A stretch of 22,674 nucleotides of DNA, taken from contig JAUWGZ010000010.1 in NCBI GenBank assembly GCA_030606165.1, forward strand, positions 1 through 22,674. The letters are read 5' to 3'. Below, in pieces: positions 7,579-15,200 of the stretch (positions are counted from its first letter, which is position 1; each line of letters begins with the position of its first letter). The notes beneath the pieces are model-generated. The model made no database searches and was not told the DNA's origin. It saw only the letters and a list, made by a program, of their open reading frames with translations. The DNA comes from Dehalococcoidia bacterium (GTDB lineage: Bacteria > Chloroflexota > Dehalococcoidia > GIF9 > AB-539-J10). Both the position numbers and the translations under genes were made by a program.

Positions 7579-7830
7579 ATGACCAAGGAACAAATTAAAG
7601 ACACGATTCTAAAAATCATAGCCCAAATCATACCGGACGAAGACCTGAGTAATCTCAAGGGTGATATCCCGATACGAGAACAAGTGGACTTAGACTCAAT
7701 GGATTTCTTAGACATCATTATGGAGCTGCGAAAGCGCTACGGTATCGAAGTACCCGAGGATGACTATATACATTTAGCTACGTTAGATAGCTCTGCAGCT
7801 TACCTAGAGCCACGGATGAGAGAGCTTTAA
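7579..7830 (+). CDS. Acyl carrier protein
   Basis: An 83-residue stand-alone ACP. The phosphopantetheine attachment serine is Ser40 in VDLDSMDFLD, and the helical pattern is as expected (IKDTILKIIAQII, then acidic helix II with MELRKRYGIEVPEDD). It would carry the growing chain between the cluster enzymes and is probably activated by the PPTase at 13264. The start is supported by GGGGGA a few bases upstream. It is distinct from the canonical AcpP (DSLD motif replaced by DSMD), suggesting a dedicated carrier. Confidence 0.93.
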   Translation: MTKEQIKDTILKIIAQIIPDEDLSNLKGDIPIREQVDLDSMDFLDIIMELRKRYGIEVPEDDYIHLATLDSSAAYLEPRMREL

Positions 7831-7927
7831 TCAATAGTATTGGTAGGCCAGAAACACAAGTTTTTATTTCATTTTGCCCAAGGATTGAAGGTTTAGATTA
7901 GCCTTCGATTTTAAAAAGAGCCTGACC

Positions 7928-9313
7928 ATGCATTACGATGTTCTAATTATCGGTGCTGGAATGTCTGGTCTTGCCGCTGGCATCAGATTAGCCTACTACG
8001 GTAAAAGAGTTTGTGTCGTCGAAAAACATTATCGTGTTGGAGGACTGAACTCTTTTTACAACCTTGGGGGACATAAACTCGACGTCGGCCTCCACGCTAT
8101 GACCAATTATGTTCCCAAAGGTGTTAGATTAGCCCCATTGCCGAAGCTGCTCCGACAGCTCAAGCTAAAAGCGGAAGATTTCGCCCTGTGCCCCCAACGG
8201 ATGTCAGCGATTAAATTTCCCGATAGGACCGTCAGGTTTAATAACGACTTCGACTTTTTCGTCCAAGAGGTCATCGATAATTTCCCCAGGCAAGCTGACA
8301 ACTTCCAAAATTTGCTTAAGACTATTTTCGAATATGCTGAACTGAACTTGTGTGCCAAACCGGTTTCGGCTCGTGAAGTTGTGAGTTCTATTATTTCCGA
8401 CCCACTCCACATCGATATGATTTTTTGCCCGCTCATGTTTTACGGAAATGCTCAAGAGAATGACATGGAGTTCGGACAATTTGTTATCATGTTCAAGAGC
8501 ATCTTCTGCGAAGGCTTTGCCCGACCTCAAGCTGGGGTACGCCGAATCCTCGATGTTCTGGTAAAAAAGTACAAGGCTTGCGGCGGTGAATTAAAGATGA
8601 GGTGTGCGGTAACAAGTCTTAAATGCGCTAATGGTAGGGTTGAATCAATCTTGCTCGAAAACGGTGAAGCCCTGACAGCCGATAGGATACTATCATCCGC
8701 TGGCTATGTTGAAACGATGAAACTGTTGACCGACTATAATTCTTCAAAATTCAACTCTAATGCGGGTCAACTTTCATTTGTAGAGTTTATTCTGGTTTTA
8801 AATAAAGAACCCGCCGAAATGGGCTACGAGACAACAATCGTCTTTTACAACAATTCAACTAGGTTTGATTATCGAAAACCTGACGAGCTAGTTGATGTTT
8901 CCAGTGGTGTTATTTGTTGCCCTAATAACTTTCAATTTGAAAATCCTTTGCCAGAGGGCATGCTCAGGATAACCAACTTGGCTAACTTCGACCTCTGGAA
9001 CAGATTGGGCGAAGAGGAGTACAATGCCCAGAAAGCTGCCTGGCTGAAAGCCACGCTCAAAGAGGTGGTGAAATTTGTGCCCGATTTCCGCGATTCAATT
9101 GTTTTTACTGATATTTTTACTCCGAAAACAATCCACAGATTCACTGGCCGCATAAATGGTGCAGTCTATGGAACGCCAAATAAAACCAAAACAGGGAGGA
9201 CTCATTTAGACAATCTGTTTATTTGCGGCACAGACCAGGGATTTCTGGGAATCGTTGGAGCAATGCTTAGCGGTATCTCTATGGCAAATCTTCACGTTCT
9301 GCAGAAGATCTAA
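7928..9313 (+). CDS. CrtI/phytoene desaturase-like FAD oxidoreductase 1
   Basis: A 461-residue flavoprotein. It has an N-terminal dinucleotide-binding motif (VLIIGAGMSGLAAG, glycines 9, 11, 14), the following VVEKHYRVGGLNS with the GG that contacts FAD, and a C-terminal FAD segment (LFICGTDQGFLGIVGAMLSG). This is the fold shared by phytoene desaturases, carotenoid isomerases (CrtISO) and retinol saturase. No phytoene synthase or other carotenoid gene is nearby. Instead it sits directly after the ACP, so I infer it acts on an acyl chain, perhaps by desaturation, isomerisation or ring chemistry. The leader is 97 bases from the ACP stop with only a weak AAGAG before ATG. Family sure, substrate unknown. 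Confidence 0.85.
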   Translation: MHYDVLIIGAGMSGLAAGIRLAYYGKRVCVVEKHYRVGGLNSFYNLGGHKLDVGLHAMTNYVPKGVRLAPLPKLLRQLKLKAEDFALCPQRMSAIKFPDRTVRFNNDFDFFVQEVIDNFPRQADNFQNLLKTIFEYAELNLCAKPVSAREVVSSIISDPLHIDMIFCPLMFYGNAQENDMEFGQFVIMFKSIFCEGFARPQAGVRRILDVLVKKYKACGGELKMRCAVTSLKCANGRVESILLENGEALTADRILSSAGYVETMKLLTDYNSSKFNSNAGQLSFVEFILVLNKEPAEMGYETTIVFYNNSTRFDYRKPDELVDVSSGVICCPNNFQFENPLPEGMLRITNLANFDLWNRLGEEEYNAQKAAWLKATLKEVVKFVPDFRDSIVFTDIFTPKTIHRFTGRINGAVYGTPNKTKTGRTHLDNLFICGTDQGFLGIVGAMLSGISMANLHVLQKI

Positions 9314-9341
9314 GGAAGGGACAGAATCAAAAGGAAAATCT

Positions 9342-10778
9342 ATGAGACACGATCGGTTGAAAGATACAAGATCAGAATATGATGTCATCGTCATTGGAGG
9401 TGGACTGGCAGGATTGACATGTGCCAATATGCTGGCCAGAGGAGGACACTCAGTTTTACTTCTTGAGCAGCACTACAACCTCGGCGGATTGGCTACTTGG
9501 TTCAAAAGAAAGGGGCATATCTTCGATATCGCCCTACATGGATTTCCGGTTGGCATGATTAAAACCTGTCGTAAATACTGGAGCCCTGAAATTGCTAACA
9601 TGATTGTTCAACTCAAAGGGATCAGATTCGACAACCCCCAGTTCTCCTTTACCACAACTTATGACAGGGAGGATTTTACACACATCTTGGAGCAGCGATT
9701 CAAGATACCCCGAGAGAATATTGAAGGCTTTTTCGATACAGCGAGAAACATGAATTTCTATGATGACCAAGGCATGACCACGAGAGAATTTTTTGAAAAA
9801 TTCTTTCCTGGCCGTGACGATGTTCACCGCATGTTAATGGAGTCAATCACTTATGCCAACGGGTCAACTCTAGATGACACTGCGATAACTTATGGAATTG
9901 TGTTTTCAAACTTTATGAGCAAAGGTGTGTATACTGTTCGAGGGGGAACAGACCAGTTTATCGGAAAAATGCGAGAGGAGCTTCTAAAAAACGGCGTCGA
10001 TATTCAGACCAAGTGCCTGGTGGAAAAAATCCTTATTAAGGATAGAAAGGTTGCCGGGGTAATAGCGAAAAGTGGAGGAAAATGTCATTATCATATCAAG
10101 AGTAAGGCTGTTGTCTCCAATGGTAATTTGTTATCAACCATCCACAAACTGGTCGGAGACGAGAATTTTTCTGAAAGCTTCGTTACAGAGGCCAAAAGGG
10201 TACGCCTCAACAACAGTAGCTGCCAAGTCTATATCGGTATTAAAAAAGGTGAGAAGATAGACTACATCGGGGATTTGCTTTTTACTTCAGAGGCGGAGAA
10301 ATTCGACCCTCAAGAACTTTGCAGCAAAAATACTACCAGCCGGACCTTTTCCATCTATTATCCGCAAACCCGGCCAGGCTCTGACATGTACACCATTGTT
10401 GCCTCCTCCAATGCCAATTATGACGACTGGGCAAATCTGTCTGAAGGGGAATACCGGGCTTCTAAAGAAGACCTGATTCAACGAACGCTTGATGCTCTGG
10501 AAAAATATGTTCCTAAAATTCGAGATAAAATAGACTACCTGGAAGCCGCCACTCCCAAGACATTTCAAAGGTATACGCTCCATTTAAGCGGGGCCGCTTT
10601 TGGCACCAAATTTGAAGGGTTAAAGGTCAGTATGGGGCTTCCTAAAGAGATACCAGGACTTTTTCATACTGGCTCCGTGGGGATTATTATGTCAGGTTGG
10701 CTAGGTGCAGCTAATTACGGAGTAATTGTCGCCCATAATGTAGACAAATTTCTCTCAGCAGGGGTAAGAAATGTATGA
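9342..10778 (+). CDS. CrtI/phytoene desaturase-like FAD oxidoreductase 2
   Basis: A second flavoprotein of the same superfamily, 478 residues from ATG 9342 (AAGGAAA just upstream). The frame extends upstream to 9255, but that overlaps the preceding gene and adds non-family sequence. The FAD motif is VIVIGGGLAGLTCAN (glycines 19, 21, 24), followed by LLEQHYNLGGLATWF. The C-terminus has LFHTGSVGIIMSGWLGAAN. It is clearly diverged from oxidoreductase 1, so the two are not a recent duplication and probably do different steps or form a heteromeric pair. Its stop overlaps the next start by eight bases, implying translational coupling to the FabG-like gene. The substrate is inferred to be ACP-bound. 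Confidence 0.85.
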   Translation: MRHDRLKDTRSEYDVIVIGGGLAGLTCANMLARGGHSVLLLEQHYNLGGLATWFKRKGHIFDIALHGFPVGMIKTCRKYWSPEIANMIVQLKGIRFDNPQFSFTTTYDREDFTHILEQRFKIPRENIEGFFDTARNMNFYDDQGMTTREFFEKFFPGRDDVHRMLMESITYANGSTLDDTAITYGIVFSNFMSKGVYTVRGGTDQFIGKMREELLKNGVDIQTKCLVEKILIKDRKVAGVIAKSGGKCHYHIKSKAVVSNGNLLSTIHKLVGDENFSESFVTEAKRVRLNNSSCQVYIGIKKGEKIDYIGDLLFTSEAEKFDPQELCSKNTTSRTFSIYYPQTRPGSDMYTIVASSNANYDDWANLSEGEYRASKEDLIQRTLDALEKYVPKIRDKIDYLEAATPKTFQRYTLHLSGAAFGTKFEGLKVSMGLPKEIPGLFHTGSVGIIMSGWLGAANYGVIVAHNVDKFLSAGVRNV

Positions 10779-11511
10779 TTTCAAAGGACAAACTGTTATC
10801 GTCACTGGTGGAACCAGAGGTATAGGCAAAGGCATTGCCGAGAGTTTTCTGAAGGCAGGTGCTAAAGTTATTGTCACTTATTCGACAAATGAAGCTGCGG
10901 CGGCAAAATTTAAACAAGACAACAGCCAGTTTGCCGAAAACGTTGATATCCAAAAACTTGATGTGACCAAGTATGAAGAGGTGGAAAAGTTTTTCAAACA
11001 CGTAGACACGAAATATGGGAGCTTTGAAGTCCTGGTGAACAACGCCGGTATCCGAAAGGACTCTGTCCTGGCGATGATGAAAGAATCGGACTGGCATGAC
11101 GTGATGAATGTCAATCTCGCTGGAATCTTTTACATGTGCAAATTTGCTGTCATGAGTCTGATGCGCAAACGATACGGACGGATTATCAACATAAGCTCTG
11201 TGATGGAAAGATACGGTTTTGAAGGCCAGGCAAACTACGCAGCTTCAAAGGCAGGCCTGAGTGCATTGACTAAATCGTTGTCCAAGGAGGTAGCCACTCG
11301 GGGTATTACGGTTAATTGTGTCTCTCCGGGATTTATTGCCACCGAATTCATCCAAGATCTTCCGGATAAATTGCGTGAAGCCTATCTGGCCAAGATTCCC
11401 CTAAAGAGATTTGGAAGCACTGAAGAGGTGGCCGCTTGCGTTCTTTTCTTGGCTTCCAGAGAGGCGTCCTATGTTACCGGTTCTACTCTTGAGGTGAGTG
11501 GAGGATTATGA
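10771..11511 (+). CDS. 3-oxoacyl-ACP reductase (FabG-like SDR)
   Basis: A 246-residue classical short-chain dehydrogenase that would reduce 3-oxoacyl-ACP to 3-hydroxyacyl-ACP with NADPH. It has the TGGTRGIG cofactor motif (12-19), NNAG (90-93) and the catalytic Ser143, Tyr156 and Lys160 in NYAASKAG, then VNCVSPGFIATE and the C-terminal YVTGSTLEVSGG. Length and motif spacing match FabG. It overlaps the upstream flavoprotein by eight bases, and the Shine-Dalgarno AGGGG lies within that gene. The next start follows immediately, so this is the middle of a tight operon. Confidence 0.92.
   Translation: MYDFKGQTVIVTGGTRGIGKGIAESFLKAGAKVIVTYSTNEAAAAKFKQDNSQFAENVDIQKLDVTKYEEVEKFFKHVDTKYGSFEVLVNNAGIRKDSVLAMMKESDWHDVMNVNLAGIFYMCKFAVMSLMRKRYGRIINISSVMERYGFEGQANYAASKAGLSALTKSLSKEVATRGITVNCVSPGFIATEFIQDLPDKLREAYLAKIPLKRFGSTEEVAACVLFLASREASYVTGSTLEVSGGL
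11500..11504 (+). promoter_or_regulatory. Shine-Dalgarno that fixes the FabZ-like start
   Basis: GGAGG at 11500-11504, inside the end of the FabG-like gene, is eight bases before ATG 11513. It favours that codon over the in-frame GTG at 11498, which has no such site. Confidence 0.65.
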
Positions 11512-11512
11512 G

Positions 11513-11938
11513 ATGGAGGAGATTCTAAATGCCATACCCCATCGCCCACCGTTTTTGTTTGTCGATAGAATCGTAGAATTAAGCGGAACCAAAATCAAAA
11601 CAACGAAAGAGATAAGGCCCGATGAGCCAGTCTTCGAAGGACATTATCCCGGGCAACCGATCATGCCCGGGGCGCTTATCTGTGAATCCATTTTTCAAAC
11701 AGGTGCAATCCTGCTCTCGAAAATGATGGGCGGCATCAGTGGAGGTGTTCCTGTTTTGACCCGAATTAATAACGCCAAGTTCAAAAGCATTGTTAAGCCC
11801 GGCAGCACCATGGATATTGAAGCGGAACTGGTGGAAAAAGTCAGTAATGCCTATTTCATGAAGGGCAAAGCCTCAGTTGGCGGCAAGACCTCGGTTACAG
11901 TTGAGTTTACCGTCACCCTGGCTAAAGAGGCATCCTGA
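11513..11938 (+). CDS. 3-hydroxyacyl-ACP dehydratase (FabZ-like hot-dog)
   Basis: A 141-residue single hot-dog dehydratase that removes water from 3-hydroxyacyl-ACP to give the trans-2-enoyl chain. It begins MEEILNAIPHRPPFLFVDRI, the standard FabZ opening, and has GHYPGQPIMPGALICESIFQ with catalytic His44 and Glu58. The ATG at 11513, one base after the FabG-like stop, is preferred over the GTG at 11498. It completes the ketoreductase-dehydratase-enoyl reductase set of this cluster. Confidence 0.92.
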   Translation: MEEILNAIPHRPPFLFVDRIVELSGTKIKTTKEIRPDEPVFEGHYPGQPIMPGALICESIFQTGAILLSKMMGGISGGVPVLTRINNAKFKSIVKPGSTMDIEAELVEKVSNAYFMKGKASVGGKTSVTVEFTVTLAKEAS

Positions 11939-11947
11939 GGGGAGAGG

Positions 11948-12445
11948 ATGATAACGGATAAGGGGGCTAAGAGGAAGGTATACGGAAGCTGGAGGGAGTT
12001 TTTCGCTGATTTGCTCTTCATGTTAAGAAACACGACACAGCTCATAAGAGTACATGGGGGAGGGCTGCCACCCGCCCTCAGGGAAAGGCTGATGGTTGCG
12101 GCTGCCGCAGTATATGGTTGCCGCTTCTGTTCCTGGCTTCACACCAGAGAAGCACTAAGAATCGGGGTTGACAAAGAAGAGTTAGCGAGGCTCGTCGCGG
12201 GTGTCATGGAAGGCTGCCCCGAAGAGTACAGCATCGCAGTGCTTTACGCCCAGCACTGGGCCGAGTCCAATGCTCACCCTGACCCCGAAGCTGTTCACAG
12301 GCTAGAAGAGACCTACGGCAGAGAAAAGGCAAAGTTGGTCAACGTAGTGCTCCGCCCAATCCGGTTGGTCCTCTTCGTGGAAGACTTATGGGGTTCCTTT
12401 CTCTATCACATCTCCTTCGGCAGATGGGGGAAACAGAAAAGATAA
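11948..12445 (+). CDS. AhpD-like / carboxymuconolactone decarboxylase-family protein
   Basis: A 165-residue alpha-helical protein of the AhpD/CMD superfamily. It has the redox motif Cys58-Arg-Phe-Cys61-x3-His65 (YGCRFCSWLHTREAL), followed by IGVDKEELARLVAG. In AhpD the CxxCxxxH centre is a disulfide or peroxidase-reductant site. Here, wedged between dehydratase and enoyl reductase with gaps of 9 and 10 bases, it may supply reducing equivalents or handle a reactive intermediate. That is inference. GGGGAGAGG stands directly before ATG 11948. The C-terminal part (LVNVVLRPIRLVLFVEDLWGSFLYH) is hydrophobic and might touch the membrane or acyl substrate. A gene of this family is not part of ordinary fatty-acid operons. 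Confidence 0.75.
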   Translation: MITDKGAKRKVYGSWREFFADLLFMLRNTTQLIRVHGGGLPPALRERLMVAAAAVYGCRFCSWLHTREALRIGVDKEELARLVAGVMEGCPEEYSIAVLYAQHWAESNAHPDPEAVHRLEETYGREKAKLVNVVLRPIRLVLFVEDLWGSFLYHISFGRWGKQKR

Positions 12446-12455
12446 GGAGTAACAT

Positions 12456-13256
12456 ATGGATTTCTTAGATATTGCGGATAAGACCTTCCTTGTTTTTGGG
12501 GTAGCTAACAAGAAGAGCGTCGCCTTCTCCGTTGGAGAGGTTCTTTCCGAGGCAAAAGCACATGTAATCTACAGTGTTCAATCAGCAGAAAGAAAAGAGA
12601 GCGTTGCCAAAATTCTTCCTGGTGCTGATATCTTCGCGTGTGATGTCGAACGGGAACAGGAAATTAAGAAACTGGCCGAAGACATTTCCAAAAAGTATCC
12701 CAAAATTCACGGTATCGTTCATTCCATAGCTTTTGCCAATTATGAAGAGGGACTCAAGCCATTTCACGAAACAAAAAAGAAAGACTTCCTGCAATCAATT
12801 GATATCTCCTGTTATTCCTTAATCGCCATTGCTAATGCGTTTAAAGACCTATTGGATGTGAAAGCATCTGTAGTCACCATATCCATCTCAACCACCAAAA
12901 TGGCAGCCGAACCCTATGGTTTTATGGCCCCGGTAAAAGCTGCCTTGGATTCAACCCTGTGCTTCTTAGCTAAATCCTTCAGTTCTTTTTCCCAAATCCG
13001 ATTTAATTCCGTGAACGCCGGACTGTTAAAAACCTCAGCATCCGCAGGGATACCAGGATATTTGGACTATTATCTCTTTTCCGAGCAATTAACTTTGCGC
13101 AAAAAAGGTCTGACCACCAATGAAGTAGCCAATACCGTAGCGTTTCTCTTAAGCGAGCGGTCCAGTGGCATTAATGCCCAGGGCATCATTGTAGATTGCG
13201 GAATGTCGGTCAACTACTTTGATAAAGATATCATTAATAAGGCAACAAGGTTTTAG
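12456..13256 (+). CDS. Enoyl-ACP reductase (FabI-like)
   Basis: A 266-residue FabI-type SDR that reduces trans-2-enoyl-ACP with NAD(P)H. It has the diagnostic GVANKKSVAFSVG cofactor loop (15-27), HSIAFA (89-94) and the FabI-specific catalytic pair Tyr154-x6-Lys161 (YGFMAPVK), then FNSVNAGLLKTSA and VDCGMSVNYF at the C-terminus. It follows the AhpD-like gene by ten bases with a strong AAGGAG. Its presence means at least some chain segments are fully reduced, so the product is not simply a conjugated polyene. Confidence 0.92.
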   Translation: MDFLDIADKTFLVFGVANKKSVAFSVGEVLSEAKAHVIYSVQSAERKESVAKILPGADIFACDVEREQEIKKLAEDISKKYPKIHGIVHSIAFANYEEGLKPFHETKKKDFLQSIDISCYSLIAIANAFKDLLDVKASVVTISISTTKMAAEPYGFMAPVKAALDSTLCFLAKSFSSFSQIRFNSVNAGLLKTSASAGIPGYLDYYLFSEQLTLRKKGLTTNEVANTVAFLLSERSSGINAQGIIVDCGMSVNYFDKDIINKATRF

Positions 13257-13263
13257 TAAGCCC

Positions 13264-13839
13264 ATGACTTTATTTCCTGTAGTCATGCCAGTTATCGAAG
13301 TCGGACATAAACCCTCAGGGAAAGAAAAGGTAGATCATCTAAGCCGAATTGCTCGAGAGGCGCTAAAACTGAGTGCCGAAAAAAGCGGAGTGAGACTCGG
13401 AGAATTGCTCAAGGACGAAAAGGGTGCCCCATGCCCAGTTTCGGGCAATTATTGGTCTCTCTCCCATAAACCTAAATACGTAGCGGCAGTGGTTAGCAAA
13501 GACAAGGTCGGCATCGATATTGAAGAAATGAAGCCCCGGCCTGAATCGCTCTTTGCTCATATGGCGAGTGACGAGGAGTGGGAGCTAAAGGAAAAGTCCT
13601 GGGATACCTTTTTCCGTTATTGGACGGCAAAGGAAGCCGCTCTCAAGGTTATCGGGATTGGTATAAGCGGGTTAAAGACCTGTCGGATAATCTCAGTCCC
13701 CGACGAGAATCATATTATTTTGGACTATAAGGGGCAAGTTTTTCTGGTAGAGCAATTAAGATACAAGAACCACATTGCTTCCGTCCTCAAGGACGATAAC
13801 CAAATCGAATGGGTAGTTCTGGACGATTTTAAATCCTAA
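13264..13839 (+). CDS. Sfp-type 4'-phosphopantetheinyl transferase
   Basis: A 191-residue holo-ACP synthase of the Sfp class that would move phosphopantetheine from CoA onto Ser40 of the cluster ACP. Visible motifs are SLSHK (65-69), VGIDIE (82-87, magnesium ligands) and WTAKEAALKVIG (120-131). I chose ATG 13264, seven bases past the FabI-like stop. The frame extends upstream to 13219 only inside fabI. The Shine-Dalgarno is weak, suggesting coupling to the upstream gene. The short length is on the small side for Sfp. The stop codon lies in an AT-rich dispersed repeat. A dedicated PPTase supports the view that the cluster is a self-contained secondary pathway. Confidence 0.88.
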   Translation: MTLFPVVMPVIEVGHKPSGKEKVDHLSRIAREALKLSAEKSGVRLGELLKDEKGAPCPVSGNYWSLSHKPKYVAAVVSKDKVGIDIEEMKPRPESLFAHMASDEEWELKEKSWDTFFRYWTAKEAALKVIGIGISGLKTCRIISVPDENHIILDYKGQVFLVEQLRYKNHIASVLKDDNQIEWVVLDDFKS

Positions 13840-13868
13840 ATCTAAACAAACTCAAAATCCCAAATTTC
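13829..13868 (+). repeat. AT-rich repeat (TAAATCCTAA family) at the PPTase stop
   Basis: TTTAAATCCTAAATCTAAAC followed by AAACTCAAAATCCCAAATTT. It resembles the tracts at 1319-1452. Its TAA at 13837-13839 is the stop codon of the PPTase gene, as the related tract supplies the purL stop. Confidence 0.6.
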
Positions 13869-13873
13869 TGAGG

Positions 13874-13897
13874 CGTGAAGGAATCCTTTCCTTCACG
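13874..13897. terminator. Possible bidirectional terminator between converging genes
   Basis: A perfect 10-bp inverted repeat CGTGAAGGAA / TTCCTTCACG with a 4-base loop lies between the PPTase gene and the converging DUF362 gene, overlapping the stop of the latter. There is no T-run, so it may act as a transcript end or only as an mRNA-stabilising hairpin. Confidence 0.45.
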
Positions 13898-15200
13898 AGA
13901 AGTGGGTCTTATCAAACTCTTTTGACCGGTATCGCTCCCATCTGGGGAAAACCTCCTGGTAGATCCCGAGCCTTATTCCAATTAACTTTATAGCTCGTAG
14001 AAGCAGCATCCTGAACATCCTAGGTTTATTAAGAAGAGCTTTCATCAAGGCAAGGAGAGTTTTAGTTAGTGTAGGCGGGCATCCTTCTATTCTGATAGCA
14101 TTTTTTAAACCTTTATTGCTTCTGATGGCACAATCGCCGTAAAGGAAGACCTTTTGAGTATCTCTTTCCGACTTCAATCCCAGCCCATAATATAACGCTG
14201 CACCGCCAAAATCCATTCCAGGATTATCTTTGCCGAATATTGATAGCGCAAGGGCAAGCGTGGCACCGCAAGCGGAACAAAGAGTCTGCCCCGGATAAGG
14301 AGCGGAAAGGCCTGTTATTTTCGCCGGGGTCAATATTTCTTTGTCCGGTTCAAATCGCCACTCAAGTTGCTCCTTTAGAGATTCTATATCCTCTCCTTTA
14401 ATTTGAATTGCGCTGATATCAAAAGAGCGATTATGTCTCTGGGCAAATTCTCTCAGATAGTCAACTTGTGCAGGATCAATTCCCAGGATTGCGGCTCCGA
14501 CAACATCGCACTCGAATATGTCTGGGCTGGCTATAATCAAATCCTTGCGGTGGGCTACACCCACAAGAGTTTCCGGTCCTTTTTCCAGCATATATATACC
14601 ATCAATTATGACCAAATCGCTCTTGATAGCTTCGTTCAAAAGGCAAATCAAGGTGTCCAGCCGCTTACTAATATGAAACCTTTTTTTTGAGTCTTTGCTG
14701 AGACAGCCCTTCAGATTCTTGAAACCCAGAGAGACCTTTGCTTGAAAATGAGTCTTGAGCACCGGGACATTTATGAGAAAGTCTGTGTCTAAGGCTGCTC
14801 TCGAGACCTTAACCTTTACCCCTCCTAAATCCAGCTCATGAAAATCACCTTCGTTGAAATCAATCAGCTTAATTCCGTATTTTTCCGCTACCTTGTCAAT
14901 GCCCGTGCCTTTAAAACCCTGTTTAGTATATGGCTCAAGTTCATCGAATATACCAATGATGGCGCCTTCTCCTATAGAAATATCTTTGCAGCCATACTCG
15001 AGCAATAATTGCACTACCCCATCTATGATTTTCGAGGTGGTCACCATTCCATAGGGAGGCATTATTTTATGTCGGAAACAATTATTGGGTTTTATCAGGA
15101 CTCTATCGTGGCTATTGAGTTTCTCGAAACCCTGACACAGCTCGATAGCCTTACGAAGCGAATCCAGGGAGTCGTCAAATTTTACCAGTGATACTGTCAT
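13893..15200 (-). CDS. DUF362-domain protein with four-cysteine C-terminal domain
   Basis: A 435-residue protein. Residues about 1-290 fit DUF362 (VLIKPNNC, ISIGEGA, FLINVPVLKTHFQAKVSLGFKNLKG). DUF362 is a family of uncharacterised, often ferredoxin-linked proteins. There is no ordinary 2[4Fe-4S] ferredoxin domain. Instead the C-terminal part has Cys308-x2-Cys311 (LCSACGA), Cys357 (YGDCAI) and Cys374 (EGCPPT), a spacing that could bind one iron-sulfur cluster (inference), ending in a hydrophobic-basic tail. Its start overlaps the stop of the upstream acyltransferase-like gene by four bases (ATGA), so the two are translationally coupled. An electron-transfer or reductase role serving the lipid cluster is possible but not shown. 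Confidence 0.7.
   Translation of the reverse strand: MTVSLVKFDDSLDSLRKAIELCQGFEKLNSHDRVLIKPNNCFRHKIMPPYGMVTTSKIIDGVVQLLLEYGCKDISIGEGAIIGIFDELEPYTKQGFKGTGIDKVAEKYGIKLIDFNEGDFHELDLGGVKVKVSRAALDTDFLINVPVLKTHFQAKVSLGFKNLKGCLSKDSKKRFHISKRLDTLICLLNEAIKSDLVIIDGIYMLEKGPETLVGVAHRKDLIIASPDIFECDVVGAAILGIDPAQVDYLREFAQRHNRSFDISAIQIKGEDIESLKEQLEWRFEPDKEILTPAKITGLSAPYPGQTLCSACGATLALALSIFGKDNPGMDFGGAALYYGLGLKSERDTQKVFLYGDCAIRSNKGLKNAIRIEGCPPTLTKTLLALMKALLNKPRMFRMLLLRAIKLIGIRLGIYQEVFPRWERYRSKEFDKTHFS

Noticed and set aside
9255..9341. Upstream extension of the second CrtI-like gene
   Set aside because: It lies inside the first CrtI-like gene and adds sequence unlike the family; ATG 9342 has a suitable Shine-Dalgarno.
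7928..10778. Reading the CrtI-like pair as a carotenoid pathway
   Set aside because: No phytoene synthase, cyclase or prenyl synthase lies nearby, and the genes are interleaved with acyl-chain enzymes.
5126..13839. Reading the cluster as an aryl polyene or aromatic type II polyketide pathway
   Set aside because: There is only one KAS II and it has an intact active site, no chain-length factor, no aromatic starter enzymes, and an enoyl reductase is present.
14340..14360. TTCAAATC-type tRNA T-arm look-alike
   Set aside because: It lies in the DUF362 coding frame and lacks the rest of a tRNA cloverleaf. I found no tRNA in the window.
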